Notes: generated by a model not told the origin, from the sequence alone. Numbered from the stretch's first letter, positions 22,059-33,042 are shown. The stretch is DNA of 64,000 nucleotides from Elmis aenea (GCA_947652605.1 OX393578.1:41793470-41857469), one strand, 5' to 3'. Made by a program: numbers and translations.

Positions 22059-23215
22059 TTATTTATTAATGGTGTAATTGATTGTGATAGTACATTTATT
22101 ACAGTTATTCAAATTTACACCTGAGGCAGTGTCTTGTACATTTTTATTACATATAGAAGTGTTCGCCACAGCGGAAGTGAAGTTTGGAGTTGTAGCATTG
22201 ATATTAAAATTCTTTTCTTTTAAAATCTTGTTAGCGATTTCAACTTTGTTGATTATAGAGTCTTCAACATAACCTTCAGCGACGGTCAAACTCTTCCAAC
22301 CACCGTGTCGCTTTAGAGTTAGGATATCACCTCCAGCATCAGCTAATAATGATGCCGATGTGCGGCGAAAACAGTGGCCGGTATATTCATTTGAATTAGG
22401 TAATTGTAAATATTTCGCAATAACACTAGGCATTTTACCAAAAGTGTGTATTCCAACCACTTGCTTATTGCATTTTCCATTTTGGTATTTCAAGAAAAAT
22501 GTTTTATGAGTGACGTTAGGTCTCAATAATGTATATTTTCGATATATTTCTAGCGCACTTAGTCCATCGCAAATTTCGTCGGTTACAGTAAACATTCTTG
22601 ATTTACTTGTTTTTGAATCGGGTATTTTAATTACAAGGATATCAATATTATCTTTTATATTCTCAATAGAAAGATTACGTAGCTCTTCTCGGCGGCATGC
22701 ACCAGCAATAGCAAATATTAAACATACCTAGAAAATATAAGGCTTTGAATAAAATCGAGTAATTATTTATCTTCACTTACTTTGTTCATTAAATAGGTTT
22801 CATCAGGTGCATTAAGCAAAAACCTATTTATCTCGTCTCTTACAAATACTTTTGATTTTTTGGCTTTGTAACCCACGTTTTGTTTTTTCAAAAATGCAAT
22901 GAGTTTACAATATTTGCTTATATTTACATCATTTTTCGCTATTAAAGTTGCTTTTAACATTGAAAATGTTGACCATAATGTTGAACATTTACATTGTTTC
23001 GCTTTTTGAGAAAAATAAGCAAGCAGGACGTTTTCACTATATTTACTTATTTTTTTATTATTGCACCATTCCATAAATAAATTGTATTGTTTTTCATATA
23101 ATGTTGCAGATTTGTTCGGCAGAAGATTTAATTTTACTGCCTCTGCTTCTTCATGAACGTCAGGTGGTGTATTCATGGGTGATGTATCACTCTCTTCGTC
23201 ACTTCCTTGGTCCAT
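22059..23215 (-). CDS. Crypton tyrosine recombinase, intact, one intron
   Basis: Exon 1 is 23215-22781 (145 codons, donor GTAAGTG) and exon 2 is 22727-22059 (acceptor TTTTCTAG). The phase-0 intron is 53 bp and the product 367 residues without breaks. The N-terminal ~110 residues form a core-binding type region (YEKQYNLFMEWC at about 40-51). The catalytic part begins with IAGACRREEL carrying the first Arg (about residue 157), then a basic segment (IPDSKTSKSR). The second box is GHCFRRTSASLLADAGGD (His..Arg), then RHGGWKSLTVAEGYVEDS, with Trp in place of the second His and Tyr as the likely nucleophile. This is the R-H-x-x-R-W-Y set of eukaryotic Crypton enzymes, which act by recombination of an extrachromosomal circle. 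The tail is Asn/Thr-rich with several Cys. Being intact, it is the likeliest source for the short copies. Confidence 0.85.
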
Positions 23216-23434
23216 CTTTTAATTATAAATTAACTATAAATAATTATAAAATGATGTACTTGAACGTTGAACTTTATCTATACGTTGAACTCAGTATTAA
23301 CATTAACACCAAAATGTTTGGTTATAAACTTGACAGTTACCAACTTAAACACCCTACATAGCGGGAACTCGGAGAAATTAGATCAGCACGCACATTAGTA
23401 CTTACATGCAAATTTACTTTTTCGTACGCTGTAG

Positions 23435-23546
23435 TTACTTTATCGGACGTTGCTAAGGGCAACGGCCGTAAAAGTAACTTTATCGGACGTTGCTAAGGGC
23501 AACGGCCTATAAAGTAACTTTATCGGCCGTTGCTAAGGATAACGCC
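23435..23546. repeat. Three tandem ~37-bp units in the Crypton end
   Basis: Units read ACTTTATCGGACGTTGCTAA then GGGCAACGGCC, three times with small changes (the last has GGCCGTTGCTAAGG). Related units occur in both orientations at 51880-51965. They are probably recombinase or host-factor binding sites in the subterminal region; this is inference. Confidence 0.7.
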
Positions 23547-23859
23547 GGTAATGCAGTACTTTACGGTTGCTAACGCGTCCGTAAAACAGCTGTTTCTAGT
23601 ACTATCGCACAAAAAAGACTTTTTAAACATGTTAAGGCCAACTATGGATTTCATTTTTTTAAATGTGACATTTTCATTTGTTGCAGAATCTGAACTAATG
23701 GATGTCATTATTTTATAGGTTGCTAAAATATCTACAACTTTCTAACCAATAATTTTTTTATGGATAACTGCAACGGATATATTTAAAATTCAAAATAATG
23801 GACGATTTTAGTTTTTTTTATGTAGCAGGTCTTGATTTTTTTTTAATTGTTAAGGAAGA

Positions 23860-24530
23860 TGTCGCTGAGTACTTATATAAGAGAGGATGTATCACCAGAA
23901 AGAAGCAATTGCAATCACATATAATGGTAGCTGCTAACGAATTTATTAGCAAAATATGAGGAATCCGATTGTGTAACTATAGAATAGACGAACATCTTTT
24001 TCCGTATGTTTGTGAGACTAGGATCACTCAGTTTATTCTTTCAGAAGCATTCAAGTACAATTCAAAGATTTTTAGGATTTTTACTAGAAATGGATCAAAT
24101 ACAGTAAGTCTTCAGATTATTTCGTCAATACAAACGCTTAGGAAAAAATATTACGATGGACAACTTCTTTGCTGCTCTCCTAAATCTGTTAAGGCTGAAC
24201 AAGACCTGCACCTTATCAAATAAAGTAAAATAAAGATGATGAAGAAGAGAACTCGACAATCTTTGGTTTCAGTAAAGATGTAAGGTTAGTATATATTTCA
24301 AAGAAACACGGGATTGTGACGTTGCTGTCAACAGTGCCCAACAACGACAATACCATAAGACCGACACACAAACCAGAGATGATAATGTATTACAATTCGG
24401 CTACAGACGGTGTCGACAATATAGACAAAATGGTGACACATTATTTGACAAAAAGAAAGACTCTTCGTTGGCGACATGCAATGTTTTTCAACATAATAGA
24501 CGTTGCTGCCAAACCAACACATAGTTGACT
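23860..24530 (+). pseudogene. piggyBac transposase remnant
   Basis: Decayed reading frame. RIDEHLFPYVCETRITQFI at about 23982-24040 matches the piggyBac segment around the first catalytic Asp (family form: DEQL.PF.G). Later DVRLVYISKKHGIVTLLSTV leads from about 24279, then KPEMIMYYNSATDGVDNIDK (with the third catalytic Asp region) and KRKTLRWRHAMFFNIIDVAA to about 24510. The middle catalytic segment is missing or unreadable, and frames change between the two blocks. No TTAA-bounded terminal repeats were identified. Inactive. Confidence 0.8.
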
Positions 24531-24724
24531 TTTGTCAGGGAACTGGGACAACAATTAGCCCTGCATATAGTATGTAATTGATAAACGGTCAAAACATCAT
24601 ATATTTTTTAAACATTTTTCTACGAGATCCGACAGAAGCAATGTTAGGGTTTCCAGTAGTCCTTACTCCATCAGAGCCGGATTTGCTTCGTTTACACCTC
24701 TAGGCAGAAAATATGACTACGCCC

Positions 24725-24920
24725 CAGTCAATGGCGTATCGTCATCAGCGTGGACCCTGGTGCGTCTGTATATGGGGCCATAAAATATATATGTATTTCT
24801 GAAAAAAAAATTTGCGATCTAAACTTAAAAAAAAACACCTAAATTTTGGGAAATAAATCCTAATGGGTCCCCAATAGTGGTGCAGGCATACCATCTGCGT
24901 CATAGGATGATACGCCACTG
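24725..24920. mobile_element. Small hAT-like MITE, nested
   Basis: Left CAGTCAATGGCGTATCGTC and right complement CAGTGGCGTATCATCC look like inverted ends, with four extra bases in the left one. No matching 8-bp flanks. Low certainty. Confidence 0.35.
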
Positions 24921-25176
24921 GCCCCCATAAAAAAATTTGTTAATTTTAAAAATAAAGTATTATTTAATGTCTGTGGTAGGCATACAACTGTAGTTATTTC
25001 TATTTCATCGATTGATTTTTCATGAGGATGTTTTGTTGCGATTCTGTTTGTTTTATTACAAAACTGTCCAATTTACCGCTTTTTGCGATTATGTCCCGTA
25101 ATTTATTTTTCTTTTCTTGTGCTATTTTTCTACACTGAAATCTGAAATCCGCAATTTCTTTTGCGACCTGACATTC

Positions 25177-25359
25177 TTAGGCCTAGCACACACAGAGCGT
25201 TTTCTGTCGCGCAATTGCATGTACGCGTACACACATACGACGACCAAAGTCGCGCGACTATGTGTGTACGCGTACCTACATGCAATTGCTTTCACCTACT
25301 CCAACAAACGCGCGACTCGAGTCGCGCGACAGAAAACGCTCTGTGTGTGTGAGGCCTAA
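25177..25359. mobile_element. GC-rich palindromic MITE, possibly Harbinger-like
   Basis: Ends TTAGGCCTAGCACACACAGA and the complement ending in GAGGCCTAA. Next inside, GCGTTTTCTGTCGCGC is mirrored by GCGCGACAGAAAACGC, and GCATGTACGCGTACACACAT is mirrored around 25260-25282. The whole 183 bp folds back on itself. TTA/TAA at the tips may be target site or terminus. Confidence 0.6.
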
Positions 25360-26104
25360 AGGCGGTGTATTTCGCATGCAACTGTGCTTTTACATGCGTC
25401 TGTTGTCAATATTGCCGGCCTATTCCTCATCGGGAACGAATTTTCGAATGCAGCCGAAGTCGTGTACATGCTTGTATAGTTTACAAGTTTCCTGTACTCG
25501 ACGTGTGAGCGCCGTCTCTAATTTTTATGATTTGTGGAAGAAAAAACACCCCATTTTGTTCGACGCCCTAGGCAGTTGCCTAGTTTTGCCTGTATGTAAA
25601 TCCGGCTATGCTCCAAAGTCTTCAACATCATCAAATGCGGAACCACCAAAAGACATTTCAGACTGAAAAAAACATACCGGAAGTTGCTTCTTCTGTCGGT
25701 CAGTATCATCTTATCAAAGGAAAACTAGAAAATGTTGCGAGATTTTCAAACGGCCAATCTGTAATGAACACGCCGAGACTACAACAAAATGTCAACAATG
25801 CGCACTAAACAATAAACATTTGTATATTATATACATATTATTTGCTTTTGTTTCATTTATGCTTGCTTTATTTACATTTCTATTTAGAATGTGTATATAG
25901 GTACCCGGGTAGGTACCTCCTATCCGTGCACTTAAGGGGTATACTTTTATTTTGACTAAAAACTAAAGCTTTTTATTTAAAAGACTTATTTTTATTTTGT
26001 AAGTTCGGCTTGAAATTGATTGCTTTAGGATAAATCTGAACTTCAAAAAGGTAGCTCAACGAAAAGGCAATAAAATTTAGTTTGAAAACGCCAAAGGTAG
26101 GTAC

Positions 26105-26898
26105 TAGGGTTTCTCATATTTGACCATTTTGCTTGTCCCGGGATTCCGGGAAGAAATCGGCCTTTGTCCCGGGATTTCCCGGGATCCCGGGATGTAATAA
26201 ATTATGTCAATATATTTTTAAATAAATAACCCAAAAAATTAAGGGAACGGTTTATTACTTAAAAACAACTCCAAGTCATATATGTAATACATTTTGCTCC
26301 ATGATTATTATAAATAATTCAATAATATTGGTGAGAGAATAATACATTTGGGAATTATACCCTTTATATTGCAATTTCATATTTATGAATACAATAATAT
26401 AATTTTTACAATGAATTTTTGTAATGTGATTTAAGAAAACAAAGGTGATCTGTGCTTCAGTCAATTAGTCTTTTTCTTAATTTATAAGAAAAAGTCCTGC
26501 TGCATAAAATGCTCTCTCAGTCTCTATTGACGTAGGTGAAATTGTCTTAAGAGCATCTAGCACCAAAGAAACATCGTTCTCATCAATAAAATTTCATTTA
26601 TAAGCTATTTTGCTTTGAATTATCAGGGTACACAAAAATAAAACTGTAAAAGTATTTTGAAAATATTAACTTTGTCATGTAGACCGGGCTTCTTTGCGCC
26701 ATACTAAAAGAGAAAAATTATTTTGAAATAAAAATAAAGTTTTTCCATAATTTACTGTTAGTAAAGATATTTTAAGTATAAAATTCTGATAAGTTATGAT
26801 AGTATTACAAAAAGCATTTCCCGGGAAATATAAAATAGCTTAAAATGGACCGGGATCCCGGGAACCCGGGATCCCGGGATCCCGGGAAAGAAACCCTA
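26105..26898 (-). mobile_element. hAT element with CCCGGG-rich ends, perfect 8-bp target duplication
   Basis: Termini TAGGGTTTCTC and AAAGAAACCCTA, flanked on both sides by GTAGGTAC (26097-26104 and 26899-26906), which fits nTnnnnAn. Both subterminal regions contain repeated CCCGGGATCCCGGGA-type palindromes (left near 26138-26192, right near 26818-26888). 794 bp. A transposase C-terminus on the minus strand survives. Confidence 0.88.
26480..26585 (-). pseudogene. hAT transposase C-terminal fragment
   Basis: The minus strand reads DENDVSLVLDALKTISPTSI, then ETERAFYAAGLFLIN and a stop. P-T-S-x-E-x-E-R-A-F is the hAT dimerisation motif (here with Ile-Glu-Thr before Glu-Arg). Everything upstream is lost or unreadable. 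Confidence 0.75.
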
Positions 26899-27060
26899 GT
26901 AGGTACCCGGACACCTAGCAGTGTACATAAAAGTTAATGAAAATTGTAGTGTTCTGTGTATATTACAATTTATTTTTAATAATATATTATTACAATTTAC
27001 AGTACATTATATGTTAAATAAACTTTTATGTTGAAACAAATGCAATTTCCTCCCTCCTGC

Positions 27061-30000
27061 TTAATAAGCGGCAGGGACTAATCGGGGAGCACCACCATAT
27101 CTGCGTTGTTCAAAATAATTTCCACGACCACCATAACCACCGTAACCTCCATTCATTCCATAACCCATAGGCATTAACATGGGGTAATATTGAGCTTTTG
27201 CTAAGGCAATCACCATCATGAAGAAAAACAAAACTATCTATAAAATAAAAAAGTTGACTTACAATTTGTCCAAGAAGTTAATAAACAATGCGCTGTTAAA
27301 AAATTACAGCCTAATAAACATAGTTTTTATAGTATAAACTATGATTTTTTTTATTGACAAAACCTTTGAAACCTAAAAAAAAATAGCTTAAGAAAAGTAA
27401 GTAGTTTCTAATTAAATACACACAGGAAGGTTGCCGTGATTGTACCGGTTCTTCTAATAGACCACCGTTATTTTAAACACTTCTAGTAATCTAATAACTA
27501 CCTGTAGATCAAAGATGCATCACTTGCCCCTTATGGGCGTAATTATTAAAAAGCGTCAAATTTCACGGACACATAACTGGTTTAAAACTTATTTTTACAA
27601 TTTTATATCAATTACTATATTAGTTTAGCATGTTTGCTAAGGAAACTGCAAACAAACAAGTGAGTTTTATTAAAAGCGATTTGTTTTCGAACTAAGTCTA
27701 TAAATTAAGATATCAAATACATTAAAATTTTAGTTAGAGGTTACGTGCAAACTTTTATGCGAGATCATACGTAAAATTGTACCGAGTTACCTGAAATGAA
27801 CCACCAATGGTTTCTTCGATTAGACTGGTTCAATCGAAGAAACTAATGTGGTCCAACTGCGTTAAGATTATTGGATACATAACTTTTTGAATACATAAAT
27901 ACAATTTTTGTTAGTGAACTAGTGACGATCTTTGGTGTAAGCTGCATTTAAAAATAAAAAAATATAGTTTAACAGAATGCGCTAAAATTCATGGTGTGCC
28001 CAAAACTACTTTAAACGCCATAAAGAATCAAAAAATTAAACAGCCGACGGTGAAGTTAAATTTCATGAAGTTGTCCCAACGTTTCTACCAGACATTGAAG
28101 ATGATCTTAAGTGCCATATAACGGAGAAGTCACTTTCAAAAAAAGTATCAAAAATTTCACCTATTCCAAATCCAAAGCCTCAGTCAAAAAAAGGTAAGAA
28201 AATACTAAAAGGAGCACAAAATGCATGTGAATTTACGAGTAGTCCTTATAAAATTGAACCTAAAGAAAAAAAAGAAAAATCAGTCAAACCCAAGGCACTG
28301 TTTGAAAAAAATTATCGTCGGACAAAAATGCGATCGTCTTGCAATAGTCGAAGAAAGCCTTCTACATCCAATTCTACCCAACATGCAACTTCTTGGTACT
28401 GTTTCAATTATTTCTATGTCAAGAATGTCTAAAATGGGAGCACGCTTTTTGCGCTGTATCCATTGAGAATACAGAATAATATATTTTACAGCAAATGATG
28501 AAAGGCCAGTGTTTTTCGTGAGGTAAGATTTATTCACAAGTCGCAAAGCGGCGAGTGAGCAAATCTCACGAACGAAAAAAACTGATTTCATCTCGAGTCG
28601 TAAATGCTATGTTTTCTACGAAATTAAAATTATATTATAGAACGAACGTTAATGTAAACGAACCAAATGACAATTATGATGTATAAAGTTTTAATTAATC
28701 ATTGAATTTCCTTAGCGACACCACCACACTGACATTGACATAAATAAAATTGTAACCTGTAAACGAAATATATTTAATATTAATTTTTGTACCATTCTTA
28801 GGCTTTTATATAAAATGCTGAATTAAAATTTAATTATTTGATAAGAACATTAACGCATTTTAGTTTATTATGAATTTAAGCTAAAAAACATTGTAAATTT
28901 TACAATTTGATTTTGACATTGACATTGACATTTTTTTTGCCACTAGAGACGAAAGTAGAACTTTCATGCAGGGTAGGCTGTAAGAAAATGACATCTTTCA
29001 CATTATACATGAGTAGAAAAAAAAATATTTCTGTCCACAGCTCCCCCTTTTTTAGACTATGAAAATGAACTTACTATCATATAAATAGATACATTATTAA
29101 CTTTGTTAATTTATTTTGAATATACAGGGTGTTTCTTAAGTATTGCAAAAAATTTCAGGAGGTGATTCCTTATAGAAAATTAAAGGGGTCTTACATAAAA
29201 ACAAAATTCCTTAGACGTCTCCTTTCGAAGTTACAACCCCCCTAAAGGGGCGCGATAAAATTAGGTTTTTATTTTATTTCTCAAATTTGGATACATTTAG
29301 GAAAATGATATTTGGTAGATATTTTATACTTATTAAAAGGTTTCCCATAGTAATATTTTGAATCATCTCCCACCTCCACAGGGGGCTGAAAAGTGCGACC
29401 CCTGTTGGTTTTCTTATCAGAACTTTTTGGTGGGTTAAAATTTTTGAACAAAAAATTATTTTTTTCAGAGCTTGATTTATTTAGAAACTTTATCTATTCT
29501 CTAGTTTATCTCGTAAAACCTGCCGTTTTTGAGTAAAAAATAAAGTAAATAAACATTAACCATCCAATATTCCAATTTAAAACGACTCATTTGGGTGGTT
29601 TCCATCGTTTGTTTATGTTCATGTTGGGTAGAATCGACGAGCGTTATAGCGTTGTCGCCACGTTAACCTCAAAATAAATTACACCCGTCAATTCTACCCA
29701 ACATGAACATAAAGGTGGGAGATGATTAAAAATATTACTATGAGAAACCTTTTAATAAGTATAAAACATCTACCAAATATCATTTTCTTAAATTTATCCA
29801 AATTTGAGAAATATAATTAAAATCTAATTTTACCGCACCCCTTTAGAGGGGTGTAACTTCGAAAGGAGACGTCTAAGGACATTTTTTTTAATGAAAGACC
29901 CCCCTTATTAATTTTTGACAAGGAATCACTTCTTTAATTTTTTTGCAATACTTAAGAAACACCCTGTATATCTTATAACTGATTGTTAATTTCGTTCACC

Positions 30001-30648
30001 TTTAAAATTACCACTATTGATTTAATCGAAGAACCATGTAGTGCAATCGTGGAAACTAGTTTCCATGATTGTACCACTTATGGCTAACAACTTATTATTT
30101 TTTATTTACTGTATTAAAACTGCTATGACGTTGAACAAGCTTATTAATAGATGCTTATAAAACTTACACTGAAACTTTTAATAAATTAAAATATAAAAGA
30201 TAGTCCAATCTCGGCAACCTTCCCCTTTCTAAACACAAACACATAACATGAATTTACTTTATTGCTACTACGCAACTCACTTTTCATAGAATTCATAAAT
30301 CTTAATATAATACAAAAATTGCTGTACAACTTTTTGAATAATTTTATATTTCAGTGATTTTTTTCTATTTATTATGTATTTGTTATACAGTGCTACAAAA
30401 AGGTTTTAATAGGTTGTTATCTGAGCTGTATTTGTTCTAAACCTTTAAATAATGTTGGAAAGTGTTATATCAAACAAACTATAATTAATCTTCACCAAGA
30501 TGCATTTTAATAACACACATCTAAAAATTGATAGCTATAGCTTAAAAAGGTTGGACAATCAAACGTGAAGCAGAGCACGTATATTATGCTGCATTACCAT
30601 TTTAAAACAGTTTATGTAATTATTATTTCTTACCAAGCCTCGCATCAT
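27061..30648 (-). CDS. Small secreted Gly/Tyr-rich peptide, 2 exons, 3.4-kb intron
   Basis: Exon 1 is 30648-30634 (MMRGL, donor GTAAGA). Exon 2 is 27237-27061 (acceptor TTTTATAG, stop TAA). Phase-0 intron, 63 residues. Residues 6-20 give the signal peptide core (IVLFFFMMVIALAKA). The mature peptide is QYYPMLMPMGYGMNGGYGG and continues to a C-terminal APRLVPAAY, about 43 residues, Gly/Tyr/Met-rich, net basic, without Cys. The micro-exon, the signal core and the promoter resemble the genes at 35.3 and 44.2 kb, so these are probably paralogues. Short Gly/Tyr-rich secreted peptides can be antimicrobial or cuticular; the sequence does not decide. AATAAA is at 26975-26970. The intron is filled by a pogo-like element and a foldback. 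Confidence 0.72.
27956..28470 (+). pseudogene. Pogo-type transposase remnant, catalytic domain lost
   Basis: The N-terminal helix-turn-helix segment YSLTECAKIHGVPKTTLNAI, then KNQKIKQ, is followed after a frame change by the usual C-terminal region: SKISPIPNPKPQSKKGKK, then TSSPYKIEPKEKKEK and KALFEKNYRR. The pairing of a psq-type HTH with a Lys-rich tail containing SSPYK is typical of pogo/Tigger transposases. The intervening CENP-B-like domain and the DDE domain are absent. Confidence 0.6.
28507..28584. repeat. 78-bp hairpin with TCGCAAAGCGGCGAG apex
   Basis: CAGTGTTTTTCGTGAG at the left is mirrored by CACGAACGAAAAAAACTG at the right, with GATTT/AAATC next inside and TCGCAAAGCGGCGAG (28541-28555) at the tip. 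CAGT/ACTG ends. Confidence 0.6.
29123..29968. mobile_element. Long foldback element, TACAGGGTGTTTCTTAAG family
   Basis: Starts TACAGGGTGTTTCTTAAGTA, ends TACTTAAGAAACACCCTGTA. Arms of about 290 bp match, with GAGACGTC/GACGTCTC and AGGTTTCCCATAGTAATATT against its complement. A second inverted pair lies in the loop: TTCATGTTGGGTAGAATCGA near 29619 and TCAATTCTACCCAACATGAA near 29688. No coding sequence. It lies in the intron of the Gly/Tyr-rich peptide gene and inside the pogo-like element. Confidence 0.87.
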
Positions 30649-30691
30649 TTTCAAGACAATAGGAAGTACGTCCTGAATAAGAAGACACAAA

Positions 30692-30728
30692 GACTAACAT
30701 AACAATAAAATAATCTTCGATATTTATA
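30692..30728 (-). promoter_or_regulatory. Core promoter: TATAAATA and TTAGTC initiator
   Basis: TATAAATA at 30728-30721 and TTAGTC at 30697-30692 on the minus strand, about 32 bases from the TATA start to the initiator A. This predicts a leader of about 47 bases before the start codon. The same pair with the same spacing precedes the genes at 35.3 and 44.2 kb. Confidence 0.65.
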
Positions 30729-30828
30729 CCTTGCAATAATTTGATAAAAAATATCATACCATACTGCTGGATGATGATTCAAGGAACATGGAAAATACGT
30801 ATCATTAATCTATTGTAAATAAGACAAT

Positions 30829-30866
30829 TTACATAAAACTTCGCAAAGCGACGAGCGCTTATGTAA
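30829..30866. repeat. Short hairpin with TCGCAAAGCGACGAG apex
   Basis: TTACATAA and TTATGTAA enclose ACT-TCGCAAAGCGACGAG-CGC (apex 30841-30855). The apex shares 14 of 15 bases with the hairpin at 28507-28584. Confidence 0.55.
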
Positions 30867-32547
30867 TAATTATGTGAAATTAAACCAAGCGCAAATACTG
30901 TAAGTACCTGCAAATTGCTTTTAACATGTCGATTTCAATTACAGTACCTACATCATAAATGCTGTAGGTTTTCTCATAAAGAACTTCTTGTATTTGTTGG
31001 TAATTAGCAAGATTTACATTAACTATTATTAAACACGTACAAGTCGAATCAGTATAAACATTTCTTAATAACCACGTATTCTAGTCTAAAAGGTTTAAGA
31101 AATAAAAAATTTCATTTATAATTTATCCTTTTTCAATATTCATTTAGCTGTTAATAAAAGTGTTAAAATTAACGCAATTATAGCGAGTTTATAGTTTAAA
31201 GTACAATCCTTTGAATATATTACAGTATAAATTTGAGATGAATCAATATAAGTTTAAAATAAACTTTAAAAAAATATTCGTTTTCTTGCTGGCATGTTCT
31301 TTTTGTTGGTCATTGTATGTAGATTTAATGTGCTAATGAACAAATAATAGTAGCGATATTTGATACAAAACTTTTTAAGCTAAGGAACATTTAACTTTGT
31401 TTTCTAAAATGATTTAATTAGAAACAGCAAGGCCAACCTAGTATGGCAATGCCCTAGTTACTAGTAGGTACTCGCTGAATTTTAAAATTTTGATAAGAGA
31501 CGAGAACGGAAGTGATAATTGTAACTTAAACTTATTTTTTCATAGACCACATAAATTAACATTCATTACTGAGACAAGACGCAAAGCAGGTTTTCTTTTA
31601 TTTGTTCTATCCAAAAAATTAATTGCAATTAGAAATGTAACAATTATTATTAAAGCTTCATTATGACCATTCTGCTAAAATCAAAATAGACCATTCTTTT
31701 CCAAATTCACTTCTGAGTTTATTGAATAAGTTTAAATAATTTGTAATTTACTATTATTTAATAACATAGTTCAATGTTCAATGCAAATATTATTGCTACG
31801 CTGAGAATGTTCACTGAAGAAAAATATGTCCTACTTATTTTTCATTGTGTCTTTAACTTTAAATAGACACGTTTGTACATTTTTAATAAAACATTTTAAT
31901 ACAAATATATTACAATTGCACAATCATAACGTCTAATAATGCGGAGGGAGAAATATAATTTGTTAAATATATTATGTTTACAATATTATTTTAATCGATG
32001 TCCTTTCATCGTAAAAATAATTATGTAGTTTTGTGGATACAAAAAATTGATTTGGTGTAAATACCCAGGTATGAAATTATTTTATTTTTTATATAACATA
32101 TTCCAAACTTGGCAACAAGCATGAGATATGTACCAACGTATCGCTGAGATCGGTAACAAATATTTGAAATTGATTTAATTACTAAGCTACAGAAAGTAAA
32201 TAATAGCATGTCTGTATAGTTTCAATTGTTTTTTTCCTGCTACCCCGTTCTAATAAGGTACCTCTTTATCACTATAGATATAGAAGTACCCGATTGGAAC
32301 AAATAACATCATTTAATTGTGTTGAGTACATTTACGAGTAGAATTGATTATTTTATGAACATTTTTTTAAGTTTAAAACCTATCTGTGTAATCAATTTGG
32401 ATATTGCACAAAAAAAAAACTAAATACATGCATGTTTGTTTATCTCAAAATATGTTTTTAATGGTTTGCGGAAGATTGCTCGAATACATTTGCTCGAAAA
32501 GAAAATAGTTCGAAATAATGAAATAAGTTACTTAAAGCAATTTATTA
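30867..32547. other. Intergenic AT-rich stretch
   Basis: No exon, promoter pair, RNA gene or element terminus recognised in 1.7 kb. The 32021-32209 minus-strand frame shows no motif. Confidence 0.5.
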
Positions 32548-33042
32548 TCTATACATATATATAAAAGAGCTTGTTTGTGTGTTTGTTTGTTTGTTCGCTA
32601 TACAATCCTAGGTCCGTTGACCGATCGGGACCAAATTTTGCACAGTTACTATTTAGGACCTTGCAGATCTAACGCCAAACTTTAACTACAAGCACATATT
32701 ACCAATTAAAAAAAAAAAAAAATTACTTGGACGGGATTCGATCTTACGTCGGCAAATACCTGGTCATAGCACGATACGGAGCGGTGTATTTCACAAGTAA
32801 AGATTGTTTTGTATACAATTAGTAATAAATGTACATGAAGTATTATTTTTATTAGTACATTTTTAATTGAAACAAGAGGGAAGAAAGTAAATTTGAGTTA
32901 TTTTTTAAGGAATTATAAGAAAATGAAAAGATGATTGATCAGAGTATGTCATTTGTGTATGATTTGGAATTATTGGGCTTATTTAAGTTAAAACAGTAAT
33001 TAAAATTGTAATCGCCCGTGCAACGCCGGGTAAACCATCTTG
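32548..33042. mobile_element. Helitron-like non-autonomous repeat
   Basis: 5' text TCTATACATATATATAAAAG followed by CTTGTTTGTGTGTTTGTTTG and then GACCGATCGGGACCAAATTT. The 3' text is CGCCCGTGCAACGCCGGGTA, which can form a CCCG...CGGG hairpin about 11 bases before CTTG. This design resembles insect Helitron ends, but a final CTRR is not present, so the 3' edge may be changed. An internal GGGATTCGATCTTACGTCGG resembles a tRNA B-box on one strand only. Confidence 0.5.

Larger units (their letters stand above)
21724..23618 (-). mobile_element. Crypton (insect CryptonI-like) element, apparently full length
   Basis: About 1.9 kb. The left end near 21724 (AAAATAGTTATTTATGTACC) matches the termini of copies at 8926-8977 and 51800-52222. 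The right end near 23618 (complement TTTTTTGTGCGATAGTAC) matches 51803-51825. Subterminal zones are GC-rich with GGCCGAGACGTAGTCGAGG at 21788 and three tandem units at 23435-23546. There are no long terminal inverted repeats, as expected for tyrosine-recombinase elements. The only gene is the recombinase at 23215-22059. Exact boundaries rest on comparison of the three copies. Confidence 0.75.
24672..25610. mobile_element. Zaphod-like hAT element, non-autonomous, with nested MITEs
   Basis: Left end CAGAGCCGGATTTGC followed by ACCTCTAGGCAG. Right end CGCCCTAGGCAGTTGCCTAG then TAAATCCGGCTATG, the complement of the CAGAGCCGGATTTA type. Flanks share only CTCCA, so the target duplication is not clean. 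No transposase seen. Two other small elements appear nested (24725-24920 and 25177-25359). Confidence 0.6.
27424..30227 (+). mobile_element. Pogo-like element, decayed, carrying a nested foldback
   Basis: Left end AGGAAGGTTGCCGTGATTG near 27424. The right end complement near 30227 reads AAAGGGGAAGGTTGCCGAG then ATTGG. GATTGTACC-type units recur near 27439, 27777, 30045 and 30070. Pogo-type coding remains lie at 27956-28470. Subtracting the foldback at 29123-29968 leaves about 2.0 kb, normal for pogo-like elements. The exact TA boundaries are not clean. The element lies wholly within the intron of the Gly/Tyr-rich peptide gene. Confidence 0.6.

Noticed and set aside
23435..23546. CRISPR-like array
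   Set aside because: Only three units with almost no spacers, in a eukaryotic transposon end; they are subterminal repeats.
32720..32800. tRNA-like B-box text in the Helitron-like repeat
   Set aside because: Only a GATTCGA-like word is present; no A box at proper spacing and no cloverleaf could be drawn.
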